This document shows, piece after piece, positions 35,518 through 44,855 of a stretch of 64,000 nt of DNA (positions are counted from its first letter, which is position 1; the number at the start of each line of letters is the position of its first letter). The notes beneath the pieces were generated by a model that did no database searches, was not told where the DNA came from, and saw nothing but the letters and a program-made list of their open reading frames with translations. Source of the stretch: Bacteroidia bacterium (GTDB taxonomy: Bacteria > Bacteroidota > Bacteroidia > M30B66); contig JAIBAI010000001.1 of NCBI GenBank assembly GCA_019695235.1, forward strand, positions 1 through 64,000, in the 5' to 3' direction. Made by a program: the position numbers and the translations under genes.

Positions 35518-36738
35518 TTATTCTTTGTTTTGGGCTTGGAAAGCACCGAAATCAAACTGCAAAGTAAAGCGCAGGGTACGTTCAAGAGGGTTTCTTTGCT
35601 GAGTAGGTATCAGGTAAGCCAGGTCGAGCGTAAACACATTGAATTTTAGTCCGGCACCGAGGGTGAAATACCTTCTGTTGCCTTTTGTTGCATGTTCATG
35701 AAAATAGCCACCACGCACCATAAATACATTGTTATAGTTGTATTCAACACCTCCGGATGGATTGATTTCACGCAATTCTTCTTTAAAAACATTGTAGGTA
35801 CCATCGGCGCGAAGTACTCCGGGAGCATCATAGAATGACTGCAACATACCAGTAACTACCGGTACATTGTTTTCTTTACCCTGAAGAATCTTGGTATTGT
35901 CGTTCGGGTCACGTCTGGGTGGGGTAGGCACGAGCAGTTTGTTGACATCAAAAGTGAAGGTGATAGAGTTATAGTCATCAATCTTCATTTTCAGTGCATT
36001 GCCTACCCTGAGGTTGATGGGAATAAAGTTACGGTCGGCAGTTTTGGTGTAAGAAATTCTGTTACCAATATTGGTGATAGCCAGGGCAAAAGCGTAGGTT
36101 GATTTTTTACCTCCAAGTTTCAGCGTATTGTCGGTATAATAGGTAGAGATATCAGCGGCAACAGCCTGCCCCGGAAAGCTGGGGGTACCTTGTACATCAA
36201 TACTTCCGGTAAGGTTTGAAAAGATATAACGCAAAGCAAGTCCACCACTCCAGCGGTTGCTAAATTTCCGGGCATAAGCTACGTCAACAGCAAACTCATT
36301 GGGGTTGAACTGGCCTACAGTATTACCAACGATATCGGTAAAAATAATGTTTCCGAGAGAGAAGTAACGAAGGGAGCCACCAATGGTTTGGCGTTTTTTA
36401 AGTTTTTTGTACCATGAGAGGTAGCCGAGGTTAATGTCAGGAACGAGGTTTCTTAGCCAGGGAATGTATGAGAGGGAGACACCGGCATTTCCTTCAATAT
36501 CAGCAAGTTTGGCAGCAGCCCAATGAACGGAGTTAGCATCCGGAGACAGTGCACCTCCTGCATCACCCATTGCACCTGCACGTGCATCGGGAGAAATCAT
36601 CAACAGTGGAACAGCGGTGGTTATGGTATTAATAGTACCAGCTGTAAGATCATTGGTGGTGATTTGTGCGTTTGCTTGTGTGGCAGACAGCAGTAGGATT
36701 GCGGCTAGGGGCAAGCCGTATAAAGCACGTTTATGCAT
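35518..36738 (-). CDS. porV: T9SS outer-membrane protein PorV
   Basis: A 406-residue outer-membrane beta barrel. PorV (LptO) collects folded cargo at the SprA translocon and passes it to the PorU sortase complex. The signal peptide (MHKRALYGLPLAAILLLSAT) fixes this start; a longer frame would read into the end of porU. The mature N-terminus contains TAVPLLMISPDARAGAMGDA and SPDANSVHWAAAKLA, highly characteristic of PorV. It has its own -7 motif upstream and sits directly behind porU. Known T9SS clusters also pair porU and porV. Confidence 0.93.
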   Translation of the reverse strand: MHKRALYGLPLAAILLLSATQANAQITTNDLTAGTINTITTAVPLLMISPDARAGAMGDAGGALSPDANSVHWAAAKLADIEGNAGVSLSYIPWLRNLVPDINLGYLSWYKKLKKRQTIGGSLRYFSLGNIIFTDIVGNTVGQFNPNEFAVDVAYARKFSNRWSGGLALRYIFSNLTGSIDVQGTPSFPGQAVAADISTYYTDNTLKLGGKKSTYAFALAITNIGNRISYTKTADRNFIPINLRVGNALKMKIDDYNSITFTFDVNKLLVPTPPRRDPNDNTKILQGKENNVPVVTGMLQSFYDAPGVLRADGTYNVFKEELREINPSGGVEYNYNNVFMVRGGYFHEHATKGNRRYFTLGAGLKFNVFTLDLAYLIPTQQRNPLERTLRFTLQFDFGAFQAQNKE

Positions 36739-36757
36739 TGAACGGTTTTTATGTGGG

Positions 36758-36765
36758 CAAAGATA
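36758..36765 (-). promoter_or_regulatory. -7 promoter motif of porV
   Basis: On the minus strand TATCTTTG matches TAnnTTTG, 19 bases before the porV ATG and within the short gap after porU. It would allow porV-ispF expression independent of porU. Confidence 0.5.
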
Positions 36766-36796
36766 GTATTTCAAAGTAATGACAGGTTGAACGTTA

Positions 36797-39700
36797 TTAA
36801 AGGATGACAAGTTTCTCAAATTTCTCGGTATATCTTCCATCAGAAGTTTCTACCCTAAGGCGATATACATAGACACCTTTCGCAATGCGGTCGCCAAAGT
36901 CATCACGGCCATCCCAGGGGATGGGTTCTGAGCGGTAGCCATTGGAGAAGAGAGAAGTTTGAATGGTTTTCACCAATTTGCCTGATACGGTGAATACACG
37001 TAAATCAACCGAAAGGGGTACGCCCGGTTGGTTGTGTTCAAAGAAGAAATTGGTTTGTGTGGAGAATGGGTTCGGGTAATTGAGAAGGTGCTCTACCACG
37101 ATGCCTTCTGATTTTACTACAATAAATTCAATGGTTGCTTCGGATGAGTTATTGGCCACATCCCAGACTTTCACTGTTAGTGTATGCCGTCCTTCGCTCA
37201 GGTTCCGGAAGGGATAGCGGATGGTACCTTTTTTGTAGTTATCCTGATCGGCCTGATAGAAATCATTAAGGATAATCGGATTGCTCGAGTTGGCATCTAA
37301 AATTGCGGTGATGTCGTGTCCGATACCTGTACCGACCGTATTAATCCCGATATCATCCATTACAAAAGCAAGCAGTGAAGGGTTTTCATCGGTCATACCT
37401 CCACTGACGAACCGGTCGTTGTTCATGTATAAACGCAATTCAGGCCCTTTGTCGTCAGAAACAGGCGTATTGCTAAATCCGCCAATGATTACGTTTGTAA
37501 AAGCACCGGTAGCATCCTCAATAAGGCTTTCGTGGCGGGCATAGTAGCTAATCTTACCTAAGCCGAAATTATACTGGATATCCTGAGGGACGACAAAGCT
37601 AAAGGTGAACATTCCGTTTTTTACAGTAGCAGTGCCTTTATAGATAATGTTGCGTTGCACCTTGAACTGTACGATGGGCGAGCCGGGAAGGCCGTCATTA
37701 CTAAGGGTGCTGATATTTGTTGGTTTATCAAAAACAGTAGGAATAATTACCCCATTGAAGTTGGTATTCACCTGCCCGTTGTTTTCAATATAACCTGAAA
37801 TGGTTACCAATTGGAGTGCTTTTAAGGTGTCGGGTGTTTGAGAAACGGGTTTGTTGTTAACATGTGTGGTAACCACGTTGTAATCAGGAAATGCGAGTTT
37901 CATTGCAGGGTCGCCAAGAAGTGCGAAGCTGCGGTTGTTAAACGAAGAACCCGTTTTATTTTTCGCAATACGAAGTGATTCGCCCAGACGCAGATGTTGG
38001 TTGTTTTTAATGCCAAAGATTGTATCCATCACATTAAGGTTCAGTGCTTTGTTCGAAGTACTGAAGGTGAGCCGGGTGGTGGTATAAAGACCTACGCCAG
38101 CGCCGGAGGGGTTGAGAATTACATATTCTCCGGCGGAAGTAAATCCAGGGTCATCGAACCTTGAAAACTCACAAGTGGCCGTCATGAAGAACGTAAGGTT
38201 GTTGGGGTTTGTCCATGCGTTAATTTCAGGGATGGTAATAACCCGTTCAAGTGCAAGGCTTTGTTCACCACCATGCCCGGCATAATTCATCATCAAAGCA
38301 CCCCGGGTAACACGGTTGGTGATATCAGTATTTACCTGCGGATAGCGTTGTCCGCCAGAACCAGAGACTTGTTGGTAGGCATCGAGGTAAATTTTTTCGA
38401 TGTTATAGAGCGGATGTTTTTTATCAATTAATGCAGAAACTGCTTCGGCCTGGTTAAGATGGTCGGCGTAATCTTCATCATCTGAGATAAAGCAAATCGT
38501 ATTTCGCCAGTCGTTAAGGCATTCTCTTGAGGTGGCGTAATGTATTATTTTCTCAACAACTGCATTGGCTTCGCCGGGGGTAGATACGGGGAACCTGCCA
38601 ATACCTATATCGAGCAGCCCGGCGCTTGCATTTCCGATATTGCTTCCTTCAGTAGGGTCGAGTAAACCAAAGAAATCATCAGAAGCATAGGACCCAATGG
38701 GTGAATATGATTCTGGGCTTTGGTAAATGGGGATGAAGTTGGTGTTGTATTTCAGTCGGTACCTTGGGTCGTAGGAGCCATCGCCCAACAGGAGCAGGTA
38801 TTTTAATTTATCATCAAGGCGGTTGTACAGATGCCTCATAAAGTTGCGAATTGCGGCAATGTCTTGTTTTCCGCTTGAGAATTCATTGTAAATTTCCTGT
38901 GGTGTTACCAGAAGCACCTGCATATTATCGTGGGTTCTGTGGTGTTCGGCAATCCGGTTTCCGGCAGATAAGAATGATGGTGGACAAACAATAACCAGGT
39001 CAACTGAAGGCGTTCCATGCAGGTTTTGGTTTTGCACTTGCCCTCCCGGAATTGGGCTGGGGAATGCGCCTGCATAGTTCAATGCAACAAATTCGCGTAA
39101 GGAGTCGGTTGCGACAACAAATTGGAGTTCGCCCCCATTAATATTTGATGTTTGTTCTCTTATGTCATAGAGATTGGATATTTCCCAAATTTTCAATTTA
39201 TCATCAGCACCGGTGATTTGGAAGTTAGAGATATTGCCTGTTCCGACTGAAGCAATGCTTCTAAAAGCAAGTGGGGTGCTATTGTAACGGAGGTTTCGTT
39301 TTACGTTCAGGATCAGGTAGTCAATCCAGGCGATACTGTTGCTTGTTTGTCGGTTAACAACCAGATTGAGTGTGTTTGAAGAAGATTCGAAGGTGTGTAC
39401 TGTTTCGTTATCGCGGCAATAGGTATCCAGGTAGCCTATCCCTGTAAGGCCGGGAATGGTTTGTGTGAATGTGTTGCTGTTGATACTCAGCCGCATTTCG
39501 GTATCCATAAATCCTCCTTGTCCGGAAGGTTTTGGGGTAGTATTTCGTGCGGCAAGGTTTGCGATAAGTTTATGTGACTGATTGGCGATATCCGGAAATG
39601 AAAATGTAAAACTGTGATTGGTAATGATTTCCATTCTGTTGCCCAGCCATTTTCTGCCCGATTTGAGTAGGTTTTCTTCGTCGTTTTCAATTACCTGATA

Positions 39701-40633
39701 ATCATCAAAAACGTTGATCTGCTGGTTAGCAGCATTTTGCGACTGCGCCTGAGGAAGAATTCGTTTGCCCTGATTGCCATCAGTGGTAATATAATACCAT
39801 GAAGTATCGGCATACATATTTTTGGTATGCCTGAACACAGATTTTATCTGGTCGAATTTCCAGGTTGTATTTCCTTGTGCATAGAAGAGGAGAAAGTCAT
39901 TTTCATTAAAAACACCATCACTTTCACCTGAGATATAAATTGCATTTTCGGCAAGGTCATCCGGGTAATATTCATTATTTCTTTCAGGCAAAATTCTTCC
40001 GCCATTTCCATAAACTTTCAGATTTCTAGGGTCGAACTGCATATTCAGACCCAGCGCAGCAAGTGAGCTGTATGACATTTTGTAAATGCCCGTGTTCACT
40101 ACGCCGATACGGTACCAGTTTCCGGTTCGGAGTACTGAGTTTTCAGCACTTTTTTGTAGTTTTTGTGTAGTTCTGGCAGATGAATTTCCGGAAAGACGTA
40201 CAGAGAAGCTAAGCAGTTTTTCTACCTGGCCGTTATTCAATCTGAAGGGGAAAATACGAATTTGGGTGAGTGGTTTTTTTCTATCCCATAAAGTATGACA
40301 TTCAATTACAGCATCATTTTTAATTAAGTTTTTATTTAAATGACATTCTCTTTCACTTTGATTTACTGGTACATACGTTGCATTTTCGAGAATGGCAACC
40401 GAAGGCTGAATGGTATTAAATTGACGAATACTTATATACCAGGGCAGGTCATCAGTTTTCTCGTCGTATTGCGCATTTTCAAAGTGTAAAATTTTCCGGT
40501 AATCATAGGCTGAAACCTGGTAAGAAGCGGGTTTAGTCCATTTGATTGTATCCTGAAAGGAAATAATATCCTGTGCACTTGAATGAAAAGGATGGTAAAA
40601 AACGGCAAGTAGAAGGAGGAGGCGTAAGTGCAT
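36797..40633 (-). CDS. porU: T9SS sortase PorU (C25 gingipain-like protease)
   Basis: A 1278-residue cell-surface protease that removes the C-terminal signal from T9SS cargo and attaches cargo to anionic lipopolysaccharide. The signal peptide begins MHLRLLLLLAVF (start at 40633, preferred over an ATG 15 bases upstream). The C25 catalytic dyad is visible as His787 in YAGHGGEQ and Cys821 in MTATCEFSRFD. A beta-rich region follows, and the last ~90 residues (NYPNPFSTQTNF ... GVYVYRLRVETSDGRY) are a type A T9SS signal that PorU itself retains. It is divergent from the porP/sprF-gldJ genes. Confidence 0.95.
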   Translation of the reverse strand: MHLRLLLLLAVFYHPFHSSAQDIISFQDTIKWTKPASYQVSAYDYRKILHFENAQYDEKTDDLPWYISIRQFNTIQPSVAILENATYVPVNQSERECHLNKNLIKNDAVIECHTLWDRKKPLTQIRIFPFRLNNGQVEKLLSFSVRLSGNSSARTTQKLQKSAENSVLRTGNWYRIGVVNTGIYKMSYSSLAALGLNMQFDPRNLKVYGNGGRILPERNNEYYPDDLAENAIYISGESDGVFNENDFLLFYAQGNTTWKFDQIKSVFRHTKNMYADTSWYYITTDGNQGKRILPQAQSQNAANQQINVFDDYQVIENDEENLLKSGRKWLGNRMEIITNHSFTFSFPDIANQSHKLIANLAARNTTPKPSGQGGFMDTEMRLSINSNTFTQTIPGLTGIGYLDTYCRDNETVHTFESSSNTLNLVVNRQTSNSIAWIDYLILNVKRNLRYNSTPLAFRSIASVGTGNISNFQITGADDKLKIWEISNLYDIREQTSNINGGELQFVVATDSLREFVALNYAGAFPSPIPGGQVQNQNLHGTPSVDLVIVCPPSFLSAGNRIAEHHRTHDNMQVLLVTPQEIYNEFSSGKQDIAAIRNFMRHLYNRLDDKLKYLLLLGDGSYDPRYRLKYNTNFIPIYQSPESYSPIGSYASDDFFGLLDPTEGSNIGNASAGLLDIGIGRFPVSTPGEANAVVEKIIHYATSRECLNDWRNTICFISDDEDYADHLNQAEAVSALIDKKHPLYNIEKIYLDAYQQVSGSGGQRYPQVNTDITNRVTRGALMMNYAGHGGEQSLALERVITIPEINAWTNPNNLTFFMTATCEFSRFDDPGFTSAGEYVILNPSGAGVGLYTTTRLTFSTSNKALNLNVMDTIFGIKNNQHLRLGESLRIAKNKTGSSFNNRSFALLGDPAMKLAFPDYNVVTTHVNNKPVSQTPDTLKALQLVTISGYIENNGQVNTNFNGVIIPTVFDKPTNISTLSNDGLPGSPIVQFKVQRNIIYKGTATVKNGMFTFSFVVPQDIQYNFGLGKISYYARHESLIEDATGAFTNVIIGGFSNTPVSDDKGPELRLYMNNDRFVSGGMTDENPSLLAFVMDDIGINTVGTGIGHDITAILDANSSNPIILNDFYQADQDNYKKGTIRYPFRNLSEGRHTLTVKVWDVANNSSEATIEFIVVKSEGIVVEHLLNYPNPFSTQTNFFFEHNQPGVPLSVDLRVFTVSGKLVKTIQTSLFSNGYRSEPIPWDGRDDFGDRIAKGVYVYRLRVETSDGRYTEKFEKLVIL

Positions 40634-40938
40634 GAAATCAAGACCCAAAAGTCGGTTTTGAAGATGAAAGGCAGGTGAAATTGAAATAAAGGCGACGAAG
40701 TTTATGTTTTTTCAATTTACAAATTTGCATACCAATTGGATATTCTTAACGTTAGTATGTGAAAAAAAAATTCTGAAGAATTTAGCAGAAAAGGGGAAAG
40801 GGGCTTATTGTTGCAGAAAAAACTATACATTTGCTTCGAGGCAGAAAACGCATTGATTCTTACATTATTGTAAAGTCAAACTTAAAAAAGAATGAAACAC
40901 CAGTTGCAGCAGAGCGTTAATAGTTCTAAATTCGCAAG
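40634..40938. other. Divergent intergenic region between porU and porP/sprF
   Basis: This 305-base, AT-rich spacer contains no open reading frame of note. It holds a good plus-strand -7 motif at 40826-40833 and a minus-strand near-match (GACTTTTG) at 40646-40653 for porU. A second plus-strand near-match, TAAATTCG, lies a few bases before the porP/sprF ATG. A short inverted repeat (AAATTC-TGAA-GAATTT, 40768-40783) is too weak to call. Confidence 0.6.
40826..40833 (+). promoter_or_regulatory. -7 promoter motif upstream of porP/sprF
   Basis: TACATTTG matches TAnnTTTG. The leader to the ATG at 40939 would be about 100 bases, longer than for most genes here. Confidence 0.5.
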
Positions 40939-41898
40939 ATGTTGAAAAGGTTTGTCCCTTTATTGTTTTTATTTTTATCAAGTGTTTCCTTATTTGGTCA
41001 GGATCCACAGTTTACGCAGTTTTATGCAAATCCTTTGTATTTGAATCCGGCCTTTGCAGGCTCGGTTCGTTGTCCGAGGTTTGTCATGAATTATCGCAAT
41101 CAGTGGCCTGCGATTCCCGGGAATTTTGTCACCTACAGTGCTTCTTATGATCAGCATTTTGATGCACTTGGGGGCGGTATCGGGGTATTGGTCAACAATG
41201 ATCAGGCCGGAGAGGGAACGTTGATTACTACCAATGTAAGTGGTATTTACTCCTATCATTTGCCGGTTAGCAGGAAGTTTTCAATTAAAGCCGGATTTCA
41301 GGCTACCTATAGTCAGCGTACATTAGACTGGACCAGGCTAACGTTTGGTGACCAGATTGATTCGCGCTACGGGTTTATCTATAATACAAAAGAAACATTT
41401 GGTCCGAACAATGTATCATTTGTTGATTTTAGTGTAGGGGTAATAGGATACAGTGAGAAGTTTTTCATTGGATTTGCTGCGCACCATCTGACCCAGCCAG
41501 ACCAGTCGTTTTTGGTTCCTACCAGCCGCTTACCAATGAAGTTGACTGGTCACATGGGTGCTGTGATTAACTTAGGACGTAAAACACGTTTTAATGATCC
41601 AGCAAAGATTTCTCCGAATATTTTATTCCAGCAGCAACAGGATTTTCGTCAGATCAACCTGGGGATGTATTTCCAGAAAAGTCCGTTTATTGCCGGGTTA
41701 TGGTACCGGAATAAAGATGCCTTTATTATACTTGCCGGTTTACAGCAAGGCTTGTTCAAGTTCGGCTATAGTTATGATGTAACTATTTCGAGGTTGACCA
41801 ATGCCACGGCAGGTGCCCACGAGATTTCATTTGCGATGCAACTTGCTTGTAAGCCGGTGAAAAAACGTTTCCGTACAATAAACTGCCCATCATTTTAG
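40939..41898 (+). CDS. PorP/SprF-family T9SS outer-membrane protein
   Basis: A 319-residue outer-membrane protein. The signal peptide (MLKRFVPLLFLFLSSVSLFG) is followed by QDPQFTQFYANPLYLNPAFA, the hallmark of the PorP/SprF family. Members are needed for secretion or surface anchoring of particular type B cargo and are often found beside gliding genes. The rest shows beta-barrel alternation (ATYSQRTLDWTRLTFGDQID). Whether it serves the type B giants elsewhere in this window is an inference. It is probably co-transcribed with gldJ, since only 52 bases separate it from the chosen gldJ ATG. Confidence 0.93.
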   Translation: MLKRFVPLLFLFLSSVSLFGQDPQFTQFYANPLYLNPAFAGSVRCPRFVMNYRNQWPAIPGNFVTYSASYDQHFDALGGGIGVLVNNDQAGEGTLITTNVSGIYSYHLPVSRKFSIKAGFQATYSQRTLDWTRLTFGDQIDSRYGFIYNTKETFGPNNVSFVDFSVGVIGYSEKFFIGFAAHHLTQPDQSFLVPTSRLPMKLTGHMGAVINLGRKTRFNDPAKISPNILFQQQQDFRQINLGMYFQKSPFIAGLWYRNKDAFIILAGLQQGLFKFGYSYDVTISRLTNATAGAHEISFAMQLACKPVKKRFRTINCPSF

Positions 41899-41950
41899 TT
41901 ATTGTTGCAGCAGACCTTACATGCAATCCATACAACCAAACAGATTCAAC

Positions 41951-43438
41951 ATGGTATCTAAAACCTGGAAACTGATTCCAATTGTTACGCTCAGCCTGGC
42001 GGCTGGTGTTACGCTTACTTTTCACTCCTGCTCGAAGGATGTATCCGGGGCAACAGGTGAAGAGTATAACAATCCGAAGAACGGGGGTTATCTGAATGTT
42101 CCGTATACGGAGCAGGAAACCGGACCTGGCCTGGTGCTCATTGAAGGAGGAACATTTACGATGGGGCGTACAGAGCAGGAGATTCAATATGAATGGGATA
42201 ATATGCCAAGACGTGTTACGGTATCATCCTTTTATATGGATCAGACTGAGATAACCAATCAGTTCTATCGGGATTATCTTTATTGGCTGAAGCGTGTATA
42301 CGATGTGGATTATCCGGATGTGGCACTTAAAGCGACTCCTGACACACTGGTATGGCGTGATCGTTTGGCATTTAATGAGCCCTATGTAGAGACGTATTTA
42401 CGCCATCCGGCCTATAAAAACTATCCGGTTGTAGGGGTAAACTGGTTACAGGCGAATGATTACTGTGCCTGGAGAACCGACAGGGTGAACGAGGTAATTT
42501 TGATTCGTGAAGGTATCCTGAAAGTGAACCCCAATCAAACAGCTGATGATAATTTTAACACAGATGTATATTTGGCCGGGCAATATGAAGGTCTTGTAAA
42601 AGGAAATATTGAAGACTTAGATCCAAGCAAAGGGCAAGGAGCTACGCGGAAGGTGAAAATGGAAGATGGTATTCTTTTGCCCCGCTATAGGCTTCCTACA
42701 GAGGCAGAATGGGAGTTTGCTGCGATAGGTCTGATAGGTAATTCAAATGATGAATTGATTACAGAGCGCCGCCAGTATCCATGGAATGGGCATATTGTGA
42801 GAAATGCAGATGACCGTTTTAAAGGTGAAATGATGGCAAACTTTAAGCGTGGACGAGGTGACCAGATGGGGGTTGCAGGTAAGTTGAATGATAATGCGGA
42901 TATCACTGCAGAAGTAAATGCTTACTGGCCCAATGATTATGGTTTATACAACATGGCAGGAAACGTTTCTGAATGGGTGATGGACGTGTACCGTCCGTTA
43001 ACTCCTGAGGATGTAACCGACTTCCGTGCTTTCAGGGGTAACGTTTACAAGACTGTTGTTCGTGATGAGGAAGGAGCGATTGCTGAGCGGGATTCATTAG
43101 GAAAGATTAAATTCAGGGATGTAACCGAAGCAGAAAGTGTTGACCGTCGCAATTATCAGAAAGCTGATAACATCAATTACAAGGATGGAGACCGGATTTC
43201 AAGTTCTTCTTATGCTGATCAGGACGTAGAGGAAGAAAAAATCATGTATGAATTTGGGGCACAGTCAATGATTAATAATAAATCGAGGGTTTACAAAGGA
43301 GGCTCTTGGAAAGACCGCGCATATTATATGTCGCCTGGTTCACGGCGTTTTCTAGATGAACGTCTGTCAACAGATTACATTGGTTTCCGTTGTGCCATGG
43401 CCCGTGTGGGCAGTCCAGTTGGATTAGGAAAGAAATAA
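41951..43438 (+). CDS. gldJ: Gliding motility lipoprotein GldJ
   Basis: A 495-residue lipoprotein of the T9SS/gliding apparatus. The signal ends at FHSC (Cys27 with this start). Residues ~60-490 form a formylglycine-generating-enzyme-like (FGE/SUMF1) fold: LIEGGTFTMG, FYMDQTEITNQFYRDYLYW, RLPTEAEWEFAA, YNMAGNVSEWVMDVY, YKGGSWKDRAYY and DYIGFRCAMA. GldK has the same fold, but the location beside porU/porV, as known in Flavobacterium, favours GldJ. In that genus GldJ supports gliding and stabilises other Gld proteins. An ATG at 41921 would add ten residues before the signal. A strong hairpin follows the stop. Confidence 0.87.
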   Translation: MVSKTWKLIPIVTLSLAAGVTLTFHSCSKDVSGATGEEYNNPKNGGYLNVPYTEQETGPGLVLIEGGTFTMGRTEQEIQYEWDNMPRRVTVSSFYMDQTEITNQFYRDYLYWLKRVYDVDYPDVALKATPDTLVWRDRLAFNEPYVETYLRHPAYKNYPVVGVNWLQANDYCAWRTDRVNEVILIREGILKVNPNQTADDNFNTDVYLAGQYEGLVKGNIEDLDPSKGQGATRKVKMEDGILLPRYRLPTEAEWEFAAIGLIGNSNDELITERRQYPWNGHIVRNADDRFKGEMMANFKRGRGDQMGVAGKLNDNADITAEVNAYWPNDYGLYNMAGNVSEWVMDVYRPLTPEDVTDFRAFRGNVYKTVVRDEEGAIAERDSLGKIKFRDVTEAESVDRRNYQKADNINYKDGDRISSSSYADQDVEEEKIMYEFGAQSMINNKSRVYKGGSWKDRAYYMSPGSRRFLDERLSTDYIGFRCAMARVGSPVGLGKK

Positions 43439-43449
43439 AACACAAAGCA

Positions 43450-43457
43450 TATTTTTG
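43450..43457 (+). promoter_or_regulatory. -7 motif of murF, adjoining the gldJ terminator
   Basis: TATTTTTG matches TAnnTTTG. Transcription would start about 7 bases later, inside the left arm of the hairpin at 43458-43488. Confidence 0.4.
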
Positions 43458-43491
43458 AAAGCTCCGTAATGATAAATTGCGGAGCTTTTTT
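43458..43491 (+). terminator. Hairpin terminator between gldJ and murF
   Basis: The stem pairs GCTCCGTAAT (43461-43470) with ATTGCGGAGC (43476-43485), with one G-U pair, around a GATAA loop, extended by three A-T pairs and followed by T residues. The T-run ends 4 bases before the murF ATG. Confidence 0.85.
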
Positions 43492-43494
43492 GTT

Positions 43495-44802
43495 ATGAAC
43501 AGAACCGAAGAATTATACAAGCTATATCTGGGGCATCCACAAGTATTTACAGATACACGCTCACCTGTTAAGGATGGGATTTATTTTGCATTAAGCGGGC
43601 CAAACTTTAATGGTAACTTATTTGCTCAACAGGCATTAGAAGCAGGTGCAGCTTATGCGGTTGTTGACCAGGAACTAACACTAAAGGATGAGCGAATCAT
43701 CAAGGTAGCTGATGCTTTAAAAGCTTTACAAGAGCTGGCCTTGCACCACCGAAAGCAATTGAAGTGTAAAATTCTGGCGATAACCGGAAGTAATGGAAAA
43801 ACTACAACAAAAGAATTGGTAGCTTCAGTGCTTAAAGCCAGGTATCAGACACATTATACCGAAGGGAATTTGAACAATCACATTGGGGTGCCATTGACGC
43901 TTCTACAAATTCGGCAGGGCATAGAGATAGCGGTTATTGAAATGGGGGCGAGCAAGCCGGGTGATATCAAAGAGTTGTGTGACATTGCAGCACCTGATTA
44001 TGGCCTGATTACCAATATTGGAAAGGCGCATTTAGAAGGCATGGGAGGCTATGAAGGGGTAGTGCAAACGAAAACAGAATTATATGATTTCCTAAAAGCT
44101 AATTCAGGTCTTGTGTTTGTAAATACTAACCATGCAGTTTTTACCACCAAAGCAGAAGGTATGAGGCAGTTTACTTTTGGAACCTCAGAGAATAATGAAG
44201 TAGTTGGTGTTTTTGAAGGTTCGGCACCCTTTGCAAGTTTAAAATGGCAATATTGTAAGAAGGGGCAAGCTCAATTTTCTGAGTGGCAACATGTTCGAAG
44301 TCAGCTGATTGGCTATTATAACTTTGAAAATATATTGGCAGCCGCAGCGGTTGGTTGTTTTTTCGAGGTGCCGGTACAAGCTATTTGCAAGGCTCTTGAG
44401 GATTACCGTCCGCAAAACAACCGTTCACAGGTACTGGATACTGGAAAGAACATATTGATTATGGATGCGTATAATGCAAACCCGACAAGCATGGAGGCGG
44501 CATTGCAGAATTTTGCGCTCAATGAAGCAAAGGAGAAGGTGGTTATACTTGGAAAAATGATGGAGTTAGGAGCTGTGAGCGCACATGAACATAAGCGGAT
44601 TGCCAACCTGGCTGTAGGTTTGTTAGATACTACGGTGCTGTTGGTAGGTGATTTATATACTGAAATCCCTTCTGGGGTGCAGCACTTTAAACAAACCGAT
44701 GATTTAGCATTATGGTTAACAGCGCATCCTTTGAAAGGCAAGACGATACTAATTAAAGGTTCGCGGGCCAACCGTCTGGAACAACTCAGCAGCTTACTTT
44801 AA
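43495..44802 (+). CDS. murF: UDP-N-acetylmuramoyl-tripeptide--D-Ala-D-Ala ligase
   Basis: Adds D-Ala-D-Ala to the UDP-MurNAc-tripeptide in the last cytoplasmic step of peptidoglycan precursor synthesis. The protein is 435 aa. The nucleotide loop ITGSNGKTTTKE (Lys102) and the downstream segments EGNLNNHIGVPLTLL, EMGASKPGDI, NIGKAHLEGMGG and MDAYNANPTSMEAAL are typical of MurF. The ATG at 43495 is chosen; a TTG at 43477 lies inside the terminator stem. It stands apart from the main mur/dcw cluster and follows gldJ. Confidence 0.95.
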   Translation: MNRTEELYKLYLGHPQVFTDTRSPVKDGIYFALSGPNFNGNLFAQQALEAGAAYAVVDQELTLKDERIIKVADALKALQELALHHRKQLKCKILAITGSNGKTTTKELVASVLKARYQTHYTEGNLNNHIGVPLTLLQIRQGIEIAVIEMGASKPGDIKELCDIAAPDYGLITNIGKAHLEGMGGYEGVVQTKTELYDFLKANSGLVFVNTNHAVFTTKAEGMRQFTFGTSENNEVVGVFEGSAPFASLKWQYCKKGQAQFSEWQHVRSQLIGYYNFENILAAAAVGCFFEVPVQAICKALEDYRPQNNRSQVLDTGKNILIMDAYNANPTSMEAALQNFALNEAKEKVVILGKMMELGAVSAHEHKRIANLAVGLLDTTVLLVGDLYTEIPSGVQHFKQTDDLALWLTAHPLKGKTILIKGSRANRLEQLSSLL

Positions 44803-44836
44803 AAAAAAATGCCAAATGAGCTGTGTCATTTGGCAT
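44801..44836 (-). terminator. Terminator of the acyl-CoA dehydrogenase gene
   Basis: A perfect 11-bp stem (ATGCCAAATGA with TCATTTGGCAT) has a 6-base loop. On the minus strand it is followed by a run of T. It overlaps the last bases of murF and lies 20 bases past the acyl-CoA dehydrogenase stop. Confidence 0.88.
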
Positions 44837-44855
44837 AGGTGTTGTTTATTTTGAA

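Noticed and set aside
40768-40783. Inverted repeat AAATTC-TGAA-GAATTT in the porU-porP spacer
   Set aside because: The stem is short and entirely AT-rich except one pair; not stable enough to call as terminator or operator.
41951-43438. GldK in place of GldJ
   Set aside because: Both share the FGE-like fold, but gldK normally heads gldKLMN, which is absent here, and the porU/porV neighbourhood fits gldJ.
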